Source: Coriobacteriia bacterium
GTDB lineage: Bacteria > Actinomycetota > Coriobacteriia > Anaerosomatales > JAENZW01
DNA length: 7,280 nucleotides
Assembly (NCBI GenBank): GCA_029858605.1
Contig: JAOUET010000094.1
Coordinates: 1-7,280, forward strand
Reading direction: 5' to 3'
Under the pieces are notes generated by a model, which saw only the letters and a program-made list of their open reading frames with translations, was not told the origin of the DNA and made no database searches. The translations under genes were made by a program, and so were the position numbers. Of this stretch, positions 1 through 5,815 are shown piece after piece. How positions within the stretch are numbered: position 1 is the stretch's first letter; every line of letters begins with the position of its first letter.

Positions 1-101
1 TGCTATCATGCCGCAGGGCCGACGGCCCGGTGCACCTGTGCGGCCCGCTAGCTGTTGCCATGTATCGGTGCTTTCTTTGATGAAATGGGTCTGCCTGACA
101 C

Positions 102-107
102 AGGAGG
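102..107 (+). promoter_or_regulatory. Shine-Dalgarno deciding the GTG start of the SDR gene
   Basis: A perfect AGGAGG sits 4 nt before GTG 112. It rules out the longer in-frame ATG at 55 as the main start. I found no convincing -35/-10 pair in the short sequence available upstream. Confidence 0.7.
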
Positions 108-111
108 GACT

Positions 112-1053
112 GTGCGAGTACTAGTCACTGGAGGAGCGGGCTTCATAGGATCCCACCTTGCCGATCGTCTCATCGCGCGTGGGGACGAAGTCATCGTCAT
201 CGACAATCTGGAAACGGGCATTGCTGGCAATCTGCCCGACACCGCTTCACTCCAGTTCTACAGGGCATCGATAGCCGACCGGGATGTTGTCAGGAGTGTG
301 GCGGAGTCCCACCGCCCGACGGTGTGCGTGCACGCAGCCGCCACATACAAGGACCCGGAGGACTGGTCTGGCGCCACACGCACGAACGTCCTCGGAACCC
401 ACAACGTTGTGCAGGCTGCCGCAGAATGTGGCTGCCGCCGCCTCATCTACCTGCAGACCTCGTTGTGCTACGGTCCGTCGCCGGCCGCCCTCCCCATTCC
501 GTTGGATGCCAGGCTGGACCCGCGGGGTGCCTACGCAGCAACGAAGACAATCGGGGAGGAACTGGTCAGGTTGTTTTCGAGGCAGTGGATGAGTCTGCGT
601 CTCGCGAACATCTACGGGCCTCGCAGCCTCTCCGGCCCTGTCCCGAACTTCTACGTTCGAATCAAGGCGGGTCAGAAGGTATACGTGGCAGACACAAGGC
701 GTGACTTCGTCTTCATTGACGACCTGGTTGAACTGCTCGAAATGGCAGTCGACTCGCGGGAGGTGGGACTGTACCACGCGTCTTCCGGATACGACATCGG
801 GATAGGCGAGTTGTACGAGACGGTTGCAGACGAACTCGGAGCCGAGCCGACGGGGACTATCGTGCCAAGGGACACCGAGGATGTGGCCGCCCTACGCCTT
901 GACCCAGAGAAGACCCGGCGCACATTCGACTGGCACCCATCAACACCGCTTGGCGAAGGGGTGCACGCCGCGATCCAATACTACTCGGCACATGATGTCC
1001 AAACAGTCTACAGCCATCTCACCAGACCATATTGGAGTACCGGGGCCGATTAG
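112..1053 (+). CDS. Extended-SDR NAD-dependent nucleotide-sugar epimerase/dehydratase
   Basis: Predicted cytoplasmic 313-aa enzyme of the extended short-chain dehydrogenase/reductase family, which epimerises, dehydrates or oxidises nucleotide sugars for surface polysaccharide. The N-terminal Rossmann motif is TGGAGFIG (residues 6-13), followed by VIVID with D31 placed to bind the NAD ribose. HAAA is at 74-77, and the catalytic Tyr/Lys are in YAATK (Y141, K145). The usual SSxxVYG segment reads QTSLCYG, so the catalytic Ser position is T116. RRDFVFIDDL (196-205) is the typical C-terminal-half motif. Full family length. I chose the GTG at 112 because AGGAGG (102-107) lies 4 nt upstream and the protein then begins directly with the Rossmann strand; the in-frame ATG at 55 has no ribosome binding site. 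The QTSLCYG and AAATYKDPEDW segments resemble the Bordetella WbmG/WbmH-type epimerases from memory. The exact substrate cannot be read from sequence. It converges on the leftward cluster. Confidence 0.9.
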   Translation: MRVLVTGGAGFIGSHLADRLIARGDEVIVIDNLETGIAGNLPDTASLQFYRASIADRDVVRSVAESHRPTVCVHAAATYKDPEDWSGATRTNVLGTHNVVQAAAECGCRRLIYLQTSLCYGPSPAALPIPLDARLDPRGAYAATKTIGEELVRLFSRQWMSLRLANIYGPRSLSGPVPNFYVRIKAGQKVYVADTRRDFVFIDDLVELLEMAVDSREVGLYHASSGYDIGIGELYETVADELGAEPTGTIVPRDTEDVAALRLDPEKTRRTFDWHPSTPLGEGVHAAIQYYSAHDVQTVYSHLTRPYWSTGAD

Positions 1054-1132
1054 TGTTCATGTTTGCCTCTGTGCCACACGCGATCCAACGATGACCCCGG
1101 CTTCTCGAAATGCCGATGTTCGACGTCTGCGT

Positions 1133-1288
1133 TCAGGGTCGCAAGCACCGGACGCGGGCCGCGCCGTAGTTATTGTTCGGCCAGTAGACCTCGTTGCTGG
1201 CGGAGCGCTTCTGGCTCACCAGCGCGTCGATGTTCTCCTGCTCGGCCCATACCACTTCGTACGGAACCTGAGGCTCGTCGTCGCTCAC
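1133..1288 (-). CDS. Unrecognised 51-aa small protein downstream of galU
   Basis: Short leftward reading frame starting at GTG and ending at TGA, 44 bp beyond the galU stop. The product begins MSDDEPQVPYEVVWAEQENI, continues through DALVSQKRSASNEVYWPNNN and ends YGAARVRCLRP. It has an acidic N-terminus and a basic C-terminus, with no signal peptide or membrane segment, and one cysteine. Support for coding: 45 of 51 sense codons end in G or C, as expected for a gene in this genome, and AGGGG (1296-1300) lies 7 nt upstream of the start. An in-frame TGA immediately precedes the GTG, so it cannot be extended upstream. I do not recognise the family. It could be a genuine conserved small protein, probably co-transcribed with galU, or the remnant of a larger gene. 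No function is assigned. Confidence 0.55.
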   Translation of the reverse strand: MSDDEPQVPYEVVWAEQENIDALVSQKRSASNEVYWPNNNYGAARVRCLRP

Positions 1289-1332
1289 TCACTCACCCCT
1301 GCCCCGAAGCCCGTGCGAGATGTCTTGAAACC

Positions 1333-2187
1333 CTACCGGCACAGCATTCTATCGAGCCACTCCCGCAGCCCCGGCCCGAACTCCTCGGTCTCTAGGGCGA
1401 GCGCGATGTTCGCCTCCAGCCACGAGAGTACGTTGCCGGTATCGTACCCTTCGCAGTCCATTACCACCGCGTGTACTGGCTCTTCCCTGAGAACCTCCCG
1501 CAACGCATCCGTCAGCTGTATCTCCCCACCTCGGCCAGGCTCTACGTCCGGCAGCACGTCCATGACCGCCTTCGAGCACAGATACCTGCCGAAGATGGCG
1601 TAGTTGCTGGGCGCCTCGTTTGCGGGCGGCTTCTCCACCAGGTCGGAGAGCTCCCACACACCCGGCTCGACCTCGCGCCCTCCGATGACGCCGTAGCGGC
1701 TGACGAACTCGCGGGGCACCTCTTGCACGGCGATGACGGAACCACCGTACTTCTCGTGTACGGCGGTAAGCTTCGGCAGACAGTCGTTGCCCGGGACGAG
1801 CACGTCACCGAGCATCACGAAGAACGGCTCGCCCGCCGTGAACGGCGCGCCACACAGCACCGCGTGGCCCAGACCTTTGGGCCGCTTCTGTCGAACGTAG
1901 AAGACATCTGCGATGTCGGAGATCTTGCGAACCTCACGGAGTTTCGCAGCGTTTCCCGAGCGCTCGAGCAGGTCCTCGAGTTCGACCGAGCGATCGAAGT
2001 GGTCCTCGATAGCTCGCTTCCCTCGACCGGTGACGATGAGGATGTCCTCGGCGCCGCCCGCAACGGCCTCTTCGACAACGTATTGGATGACCGGCTTGTC
2101 TACGACGGGAAGCATCTCTTTGGGCTGCGACTTGGTCACCGGCAGGAACCTGGTGCCCAGGCCGGCAGCAGGGATGATGGCTTTCAT
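1333..2187 (-). CDS. galU: UTP-glucose-1-phosphate uridylyltransferase
   Basis: Makes UDP-glucose and pyrophosphate from UTP and glucose 1-phosphate in the cytoplasm, feeding glycan and glycolipid synthesis. The 284-aa length is normal for bacterial GalU. Visible motifs: the nucleotide-binding GLGTRFLPVTK (9-19), PKEMLPVVDKPVIQYVVEEA (22-41), QKRPKGLGHAV (100-110), the metal-binding Asp in LGDV (D128), VEKP with K186, GGEIQLTDAL (220-229) and YDTGN (248-252). Its ATG lies inside the ATGA that also holds the hepT stop, a 4-nt overlap. GAGAGGA inside the end of hepT, 9 nt upstream, can serve as its ribosome binding site. The overlap implies co-transcription and probable translational coupling with the toxin-antitoxin pair, an odd partner for a housekeeping enzyme. 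An internal promoter inside hepT cannot be excluded. Product identity is secure. Confidence 0.96.
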   Translation of the reverse strand: MKAIIPAAGLGTRFLPVTKSQPKEMLPVVDKPVIQYVVEEAVAGGAEDILIVTGRGKRAIEDHFDRSVELEDLLERSGNAAKLREVRKISDIADVFYVRQKRPKGLGHAVLCGAPFTAGEPFFVMLGDVLVPGNDCLPKLTAVHEKYGGSVIAVQEVPREFVSRYGVIGGREVEPGVWELSDLVEKPPANEAPSNYAIFGRYLCSKAVMDVLPDVEPGRGGEIQLTDALREVLREEPVHAVVMDCEGYDTGNVLSWLEANIALALETEEFGPGLREWLDRMLCR

Positions 2188-2546
2188 TGGGACGCGTCCT
2201 CTCGTTCAATCTGTTCGAGAATGCCCGCGATCTGCTCGCGCAAGACCGGGATATCCCGCACTACGACCTCCCAGACTACATCAAGATCGATGTCGACGTA
2301 GTCGTGAACCATTCGATTGCGCATGCCGGTCAGAGCCGCCCATCGGACTTCCGGATGCGCGGCCCGAATCTCATCTGGAACGTGAGCGGCCGCTTCCCCG
2401 ATGACCTGAATCTGATAGAAGCACCAGACCTGAAGCATCTCGTCAGATTCGACCGCTCTCCTATCTGCGGGCTTGCGCTCGAGGATCTTGTCAGCGGCCT
2501 CGATCATGCCGAGCAGCCGGAGTCTCGGCTCACGGACCGCGCTCAC
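2184..2546 (-). CDS. hepT: HepT-like HEPN-domain toxin (DUF86 family)
   Basis: A 120-aa, mostly helical protein of the HepT (DUF86) branch of HEPN RNases. The hallmark RX4HXY motif is intact: R76, then NRMV, then H81, D82, Y83 in GMRNRMVHDYVD. In characterised HepT/MntA pairs this motif is the RNase active site, and the Tyr is the residue AMPylated by the partner nucleotidyltransferase; Y83 is the expected target here. The motif being complete argues the toxin is not degenerate. It starts at a GTG inside the GTGA that holds the mntA stop (4-nt overlap), and its TGA overlaps the galU ATG in ATGA. GAGG lies about 10 nt upstream of the start, but coupling to mntA translation looks likely. Function is inferred from family and neighbour; activity cannot be seen from sequence. 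Confidence 0.88.
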   Translation of the reverse strand: MSAVREPRLRLLGMIEAADKILERKPADRRAVESDEMLQVWCFYQIQVIGEAAAHVPDEIRAAHPEVRWAALTGMRNRMVHDYVDIDLDVVWEVVVRDIPVLREQIAGILEQIEREDASQ

Positions 2547-3103
2547 AGCGGCACCGCCTCACTCATCACTCGGTCGCGGATCAGCGGCTTGACGCTGCGC
2601 GCCATCACGACGTCGACCTTCCCGCCGATAATCCGCTCCATCTCGACGTTGAACTCGCTCAAGTCGAGCAGCGACGCGTGCGGCTTCGGATCCACGAGAA
2701 TGTCAACGTCGCTGTCCTTGCGGGCATCGCCGCGAGCCACTGAGCCGAACACGCGCACGTTCTCCACGCGGCAACGCTCCGCGGCTTCTAGGATCTCCGC
2801 GCGGTGCCCGCGCAGCAGAGCCCACACGCGTTCGCACGGCGTACGCGTGTCCGGGGGCGCATCGGGTGTTGTGGCGACGGCCGCTCCTCCGTACGCCGCG
2901 TGCTCTTCGGCAGCCAGGAGCCCCCGTGTCGCGGGCCGCGCGTTCGCTGCCACGAGCGCCTCGACCGCCTCCTCGGGCACGCGCGTGACGCGCTCGGAGA
3001 AGCGCACGTGCGGAAGCCGGCCTTCGGCAATCCAGGCATAGACCGTGCGCGGCGAGACGTTCAGGCGCGCCGCGACCTGCTTGGGTGTCAGCAACGTGTC
3101 CAT
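2543..3103 (-). CDS. mntA: MntA-type nucleotidyltransferase antitoxin fused to an N-terminal HTH
   Basis: 186-aa two-domain protein. Residues 4-50 form an excisionase/MerR-like helix-turn-helix: LLTPKQVAARLNVSPRTVYA followed by WIAEGRLPHVRF. Residues 54-105 are an Ala/Pro-rich linker. Residues 113-186 are a minimal nucleotidyltransferase (MNT) domain with the antitoxin signature GSX10DXD: G120, S121, D132, D134 in FGSVARGDARKDSDVDILVD, plus a third acidic residue D164 in KVDVV. In studied HepT/MntA systems MntA neutralises HepT by transferring AMP to its active-site Tyr. The adjacent downstream hepT, overlapping by 4 nt, supports that role. Family members are usually the MNT domain alone, so the HTH is an addition that may let the antitoxin bind its own promoter (inference). 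The start is fixed: an in-frame TAA lies 12 nt upstream of the ATG. There is no Shine-Dalgarno, consistent with a leaderless message. Confidence 0.87.
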   Translation of the reverse strand: MDTLLTPKQVAARLNVSPRTVYAWIAEGRLPHVRFSERVTRVPEEAVEALVAANARPATRGLLAAEEHAAYGGAAVATTPDAPPDTRTPCERVWALLRGHRAEILEAAERCRVENVRVFGSVARGDARKDSDVDILVDPKPHASLLDLSEFNVEMERIIGGKVDVVMARSVKPLIRDRVMSEAVPL

Positions 3104-3109
3104 GGCATG

Positions 3110-3139
3110 AGGTTACTGCGCTTGTTGCGCTTATTGCAA
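3110..3139 (-). promoter_or_regulatory. Candidate leaderless promoter of mntA-hepT-galU
   Basis: On the minus strand, TTGCAA (3134-3139, -35-like) and TAACCT (3110-3115, fitting the minimal TANNNT -10) are separated by 18 nt. The -10 ends 6 nt before the mntA ATG, so transcription would start at or next to the start codon. This fits the missing Shine-Dalgarno. The -35 matches 4 of 6 consensus positions and the -10 matches 3 of 6, so this rests mainly on geometry. Confidence 0.35.
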
Positions 3140-3150
3140 GCTGGTGCGCT
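3117..3150. promoter_or_regulatory. Triple hexamer repeat, candidate operator for the HTH-MNT protein
   Basis: The hexamer TGCGCT (AGCGCA on the coding strand) occurs at 3117-3122, 3126-3131 and 3145-3150, all in the same orientation, with offsets of 9 and 19 nt. Two copies sit in the spacer of the candidate mntA promoter and the third just upstream of its -35. An imperfect dyad, TTGC-N7-GCAA (3125-3139), overlaps them. Tandem same-orientation sites are typical for excisionase-like HTH proteins. Binding by the mntA product is inference. Confidence 0.35.
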
Positions 3151-3226
3151 AGTCGCATGCGCGACGCGGTGGCGTTCGCCGCGCCGGGGCGATTCGCTCG
3201 ATCGCGCTGCTCCGCGTGCGCCGGGC

Positions 3227-5668
3227 CTACTTCAGCGCATTCGCAATCGCGGTCTTCACGCCCGCCGTGACGCTGAACTCCCCGCCGAAGACGTAGCAGT
3301 CGAGTACTTGCGCCTTGTACGTCAGCAACCAGTTCTTCGTGGCGGTCGTGAGCACGCTGCCGTCCGTGAGGAGTAGCACGCCACCCCTCCTGCCGACGAA
3401 GGCCCCGCCGGTGAGCGCGTCGGGCAGCTTCGCCGCGATTCCGACCGTTTGCCGATTGAGCCAGCCGACACCGACGGCGCCGTTCGCTATCGCGATCGCC
3501 GTGTCGTAGCGCGACCGCCCGGACCAGCGGGTCGCCCCGAGGGTCGAGCGGACCGACTCCGACACCGTGTACTTGCCGCCGCCGACGATGCGTGTCGGAG
3601 GATTGCCGAGGTCGGAGATCGCAGCCGTGGTCGCTGCTGGAATGCTGTCGGCCTTCACCAGCAGGATCGGCGCTCCCTGCGCCGCAGCGATGGGAGAGAG
3701 CGCGAGCGCGTCGAAGAACTTCGTTGAGTCCGCGCCGTTGGCGAAGAGCACGATATCGGGAAGCGTCTTGTCCGGGTCCGCGGCCGCCACGCTCTTCATC
3801 CGCTTTGCGATCGCGCGCGCCAGATCGTATCGGCCGCCGGTGGCAAGCAGTCGCTCGCTGGCGACGTTGGCCGCGCCCACATAGCTCTTGATCTCGCCGA
3901 TGCGCGCATCCGGAACAGAAACCGGACCGCCGACGACATGCAACGTCACCGGCCCGTTTGCGTCCACTATCTGCTTGATGGCGACCTTGACTTCCTGAGG
4001 AGTCGGCTTCGAAGCGCCCACCAGGAACATCGGGGCGTCGTACGCCCAGCAAAGACCGGAGGCCGCGAGCGGATCGGCCGCGGCCCGGTCGTCTCCGCTC
4101 GCGATGACGACATCCGTCACGTCCGTCCATGCCGGGAATGATTCCTCGGCTATGGCGACCGCCGTCGAGTACCGCGTGCGGTCCGAGAGGCGCTCGGTGG
4201 CAGGAGGCACGTACTCGTGGTAGCCCATGTCGTATCCGGCGCCACCGACACCGTCGCCGTCCACGGGACGCGCCGTGCCGAAGAAGTCGACCGGGGCCGA
4301 GTGTGTGCCGTCACCCGAGTCGATGCAGGGTGAGCCGCCACCTAGTCGACCGTCACCGCCGAGCGGGTTGGCGAACCCAGGGTTGCCGTGGATCACGCCG
4401 GTCCCACTCGCGGTGACGTCGTAGACGCAGCTGTATTCGAGCCGGTCCGCGTTGACGACGTCCGCTGGCGAGCCGGGATTCCACAGGATGGAGTTGTCCA
4501 CGTTGAGCGTGTCTGTCACTAGAGCATCGACAGCCGCAACGAGACCCGTGTTGTTGAAGATCGTCTCGTTGCGCAAGTAGAGGGCGGCAGTGTCGACATA
4601 CCACGCGGCTCCAGCGTTCCCCGAGGTGCACCCTCGGATCACGTTGTTTTCCGACTCGACCGACGAGAACTGCGCATAGCCGAAACCGCCGTAGCTGCCG
4701 GCCTCGTTGTCACTCGCGTCGTTGTTGAAGACCTCGAAGTTGCCGCCGTAGAGCCACAGCGCTCCTCCGGTGCTGTCCGCGAAGTTCCCATCGAACACGT
4801 TGTCGTGAATCTTGTGGTATTGACCACCGGTGAGACTCATGTAGATCGCGCCGCCGAGACCGACCGTAGCGTCGTTGTCCCTGAAGACGTTGCCCGTGAT
4901 CGTCTGCGTGCTGTCTGTGGTCGCGGCATAAATGGCGCCGCCGTGGTCCGCCTCGTTCCCGACGAACAGGTTGTCTTCGATCGTCGCACTCGAGTAGCTG
5001 GTGACAAGGATGGCGCCGCCGTTGCTGAAGGCCATGTTGTCACGGAACTCGTTGTTGCGCACCAGCGGGAAGCCCTTCCCGCCCGGTGCGACGCCCAGGA
5101 ACAGGGCGCCGCCGCTGTGAGCATCGTTGCCGACGAACACGTTGTCCTCGATGACCGGAGTGTCCGGATCGCCCATCGGTCCGGCATTGAAGGCGTGGTA
5201 GATGGCCGCGCCCGAGGCGCCCGCTGTGTAGCCACCCGTGAAGGTGAACCCGGCGATGCGGTCACCGTCCAGCATCCAGTCACAGTGCAGGATGCGATTG
5301 GCACCATCGCCTTGGATGATCGTCACGTCGGCGCCGTCCGTGCTGATGAGCTCCGTGCCGTATGCCATCAGCGGGAACGTTTCCCCGTTCGCCGCGTCGT
5401 ACGTCCCCGGTTTGACCATCACGGTGTCTGCATTGCCGGCGACGTCGAACGCATGCTTGATCGTCTTGAACGGCTCGGCCTCGGTACCGAGATTGTCGTC
5501 GCTGCCGTCATCATCGACCCAGTACGTCGTCGGAGACGACACGGCGACCCGAGGAGCAACCGCAAAGACGGATGCTAGCGGCACCATCGAGACAATCAGG
5601 CTGACGAGCACAACTAGTGCGAAAGCGCGGGAGAGCGCCCCTTTGTGAGTGCGCGATGCGATAGACAT
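3227..5668 (-). CDS. Secreted beta-helix surface protein with three C-terminal CWB2 repeats
   Basis: 813-aa predicted cell-surface protein. Residues 1 to about 38 are a Sec signal peptide: SRTHKG basic start, hydrophobic core ALVVLVSLIVSMVPLA, and Ala-rich cleavage region near SVFAVA. A DUF1565-like start of a right-handed beta-helix follows (TYWVDDDGSDDNLGTEAEPF, 48-67). At least six imperfect rungs of the form N-x-F-x-x-N-x-A-x-x-GGAI occur between about 176 and 345. A choice-of-anchor-Q-like segment spans 429-486 (NPGFANP, GSPCIDSG, DMGYHEY). Three cell-wall-binding-repeat-2 units begin near 492, 606 and 714, each with RY-x-x-A-x-x-IA. CWB2 repeats anchor proteins non-covalently to wall polymers in Gram-positives. 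I chose ATG 5668 because GGGAG (5676-5680) lies 7 nt upstream and the signal peptide then sits at the terminus; the in-frame ATG at 5743 would read through a strong hairpin. Whether the helix binds or cleaves a ligand is unknown. Confidence 0.9.
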   Translation of the reverse strand: MSIASRTHKGALSRAFALVVLVSLIVSMVPLASVFAVAPRVAVSSPTTYWVDDDGSDDNLGTEAEPFKTIKHAFDVAGNADTVMVKPGTYDAANGETFPLMAYGTELISTDGADVTIIQGDGANRILHCDWMLDGDRIAGFTFTGGYTAGASGAAIYHAFNAGPMGDPDTPVIEDNVFVGNDAHSGGALFLGVAPGGKGFPLVRNNEFRDNMAFSNGGAILVTSYSSATIEDNLFVGNEADHGGAIYAATTDSTQTITGNVFRDNDATVGLGGAIYMSLTGGQYHKIHDNVFDGNFADSTGGALWLYGGNFEVFNNDASDNEAGSYGGFGYAQFSSVESENNVIRGCTSGNAGAAWYVDTAALYLRNETIFNNTGLVAAVDALVTDTLNVDNSILWNPGSPADVVNADRLEYSCVYDVTASGTGVIHGNPGFANPLGGDGRLGGGSPCIDSGDGTHSAPVDFFGTARPVDGDGVGGAGYDMGYHEYVPPATERLSDRTRYSTAVAIAEESFPAWTDVTDVVIASGDDRAAADPLAASGLCWAYDAPMFLVGASKPTPQEVKVAIKQIVDANGPVTLHVVGGPVSVPDARIGEIKSYVGAANVASERLLATGGRYDLARAIAKRMKSVAAADPDKTLPDIVLFANGADSTKFFDALALSPIAAAQGAPILLVKADSIPAATTAAISDLGNPPTRIVGGGKYTVSESVRSTLGATRWSGRSRYDTAIAIANGAVGVGWLNRQTVGIAAKLPDALTGGAFVGRRGGVLLLTDGSVLTTATKNWLLTYKAQVLDCYVFGGEFSVTAGVKTAIANALK

Positions 5669-5674
5669 CGGCAG

Positions 5675-5684
5675 TCTCCCTTCA
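5675..5684 (-). promoter_or_regulatory. Ribosome binding site of the CWB2 gene
   Basis: TGAAGGGAGA on the minus strand, 6 nt from its 3' end to ATG 5668, fixes the start of the surface-protein gene. It lies immediately downstream of the 14-bp hairpin and could be masked by upstream CTCCC (5758-5762). Confidence 0.7.
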
Positions 5685-5689
5685 CCCGG

Positions 5690-5724
5690 GCGAAAGCGCG
5701 TCGATCCTGGCGACGCGCTTTCGC
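5690..5724. repeat. Perfect 14-bp inverted repeat in the leader of the CWB2 gene
   Basis: Arms GCGAAAGCGCGTCG (5690-5703) and CGACGCGCTTTCGC (5711-5724) are exact reverse complements with a 7-nt loop, giving a very stable RNA hairpin that ends 21 nt upstream of the CWB2 gene start. No T-run follows on either strand, so it is not a standard intrinsic terminator. It could be an mRNA-stabilising or translational-control element, a protein-binding dyad, or a dispersed palindromic repeat. Confidence 0.8.
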
Positions 5725-5776
5725 TGCCTGCAAGTCCGGACATAAGTCCGATACCCCGGGAGGTCGGAGCCTGACT

Positions 5777-5804
5777 CTTCTACCGCATGTCGGGCCTAGT
5801 GCAA
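5777..5804 (-). promoter_or_regulatory. Weak candidate promoter for the CWB2 gene
   Basis: TTGCAC (5799-5804) and TAGAAG (5777-5782) on the minus strand are 16 nt apart, just after the wecB stop. They would give a leader of about 100 nt containing the inverted repeat. The -10 lacks the conserved last T, so the match is marginal. Read-through from wecB is the alternative. Confidence 0.2.
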
Positions 5805-5815
5805 TGACTTGCTGC

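Noticed and set aside
11..43. Nested inverted repeats: CCGCA/TGCGG around GGGCC/GGCCC and GGTGCACC
   Set aside because: Possible branched fold at the window edge, but stems are 4-5 bp and GC-only, there is no T-run, and upstream context is missing.
55..111. N-terminal extension of the SDR gene from ATG 55
   Set aside because: No ribosome binding site, and the extra residues precede a Rossmann strand that normally begins the protein.
1284..1295. Three CTCA tetranucleotide repeats at the small gene start, as a phase-variation tract
   Set aside because: Only three units, too short for frequent slippage. It lies before and at the start codon, so slippage would mainly change ribosome binding site spacing.
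824..1603. 259-aa plus-strand frame crossing the convergent region
   Set aside because: Overlaps the SDR gene, the small gene and galU, and its composition is shadow-like.
1471..2301. 276-aa plus-strand frame antisense to galU and hepT
   Set aside because: Antisense shadow of galU, with no family motif or convincing ribosome binding site.
3189..3205. GCGAT/ATCGC hairpin after the CWB2 stop as a terminator
   Set aside because: Only 5 bp with a 7-nt loop and no T-run; not convincing as an intrinsic terminator.
2703..4130. 475-aa minus-strand open frame
   Set aside because: It runs in a different frame across mntA and the CWB2 gene, is Arg/Gly-rich with no motif, and is explained as a shadow of high-GC coding sequence.
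5669..5743. N-terminal extension of the CWB2 gene from ATG 5743
   Set aside because: It would translate through the 14-bp hairpin and place residues before the signal peptide; ATG 5668 has a good ribosome binding site.
5737..5750. CGGAC-4 nt-GTCCG stem and AAGTCCG direct repeat after wecB
   Set aside because: A 5-bp stem without a T-run; could be part of the CWB2 leader fold but not supportable alone.
5669..5815. c-di-GMP-I, c-di-AMP or cobalamin riboswitch in the CWB2 leader
   Set aside because: Looked for the conserved cores of these classes on the minus strand and found none.
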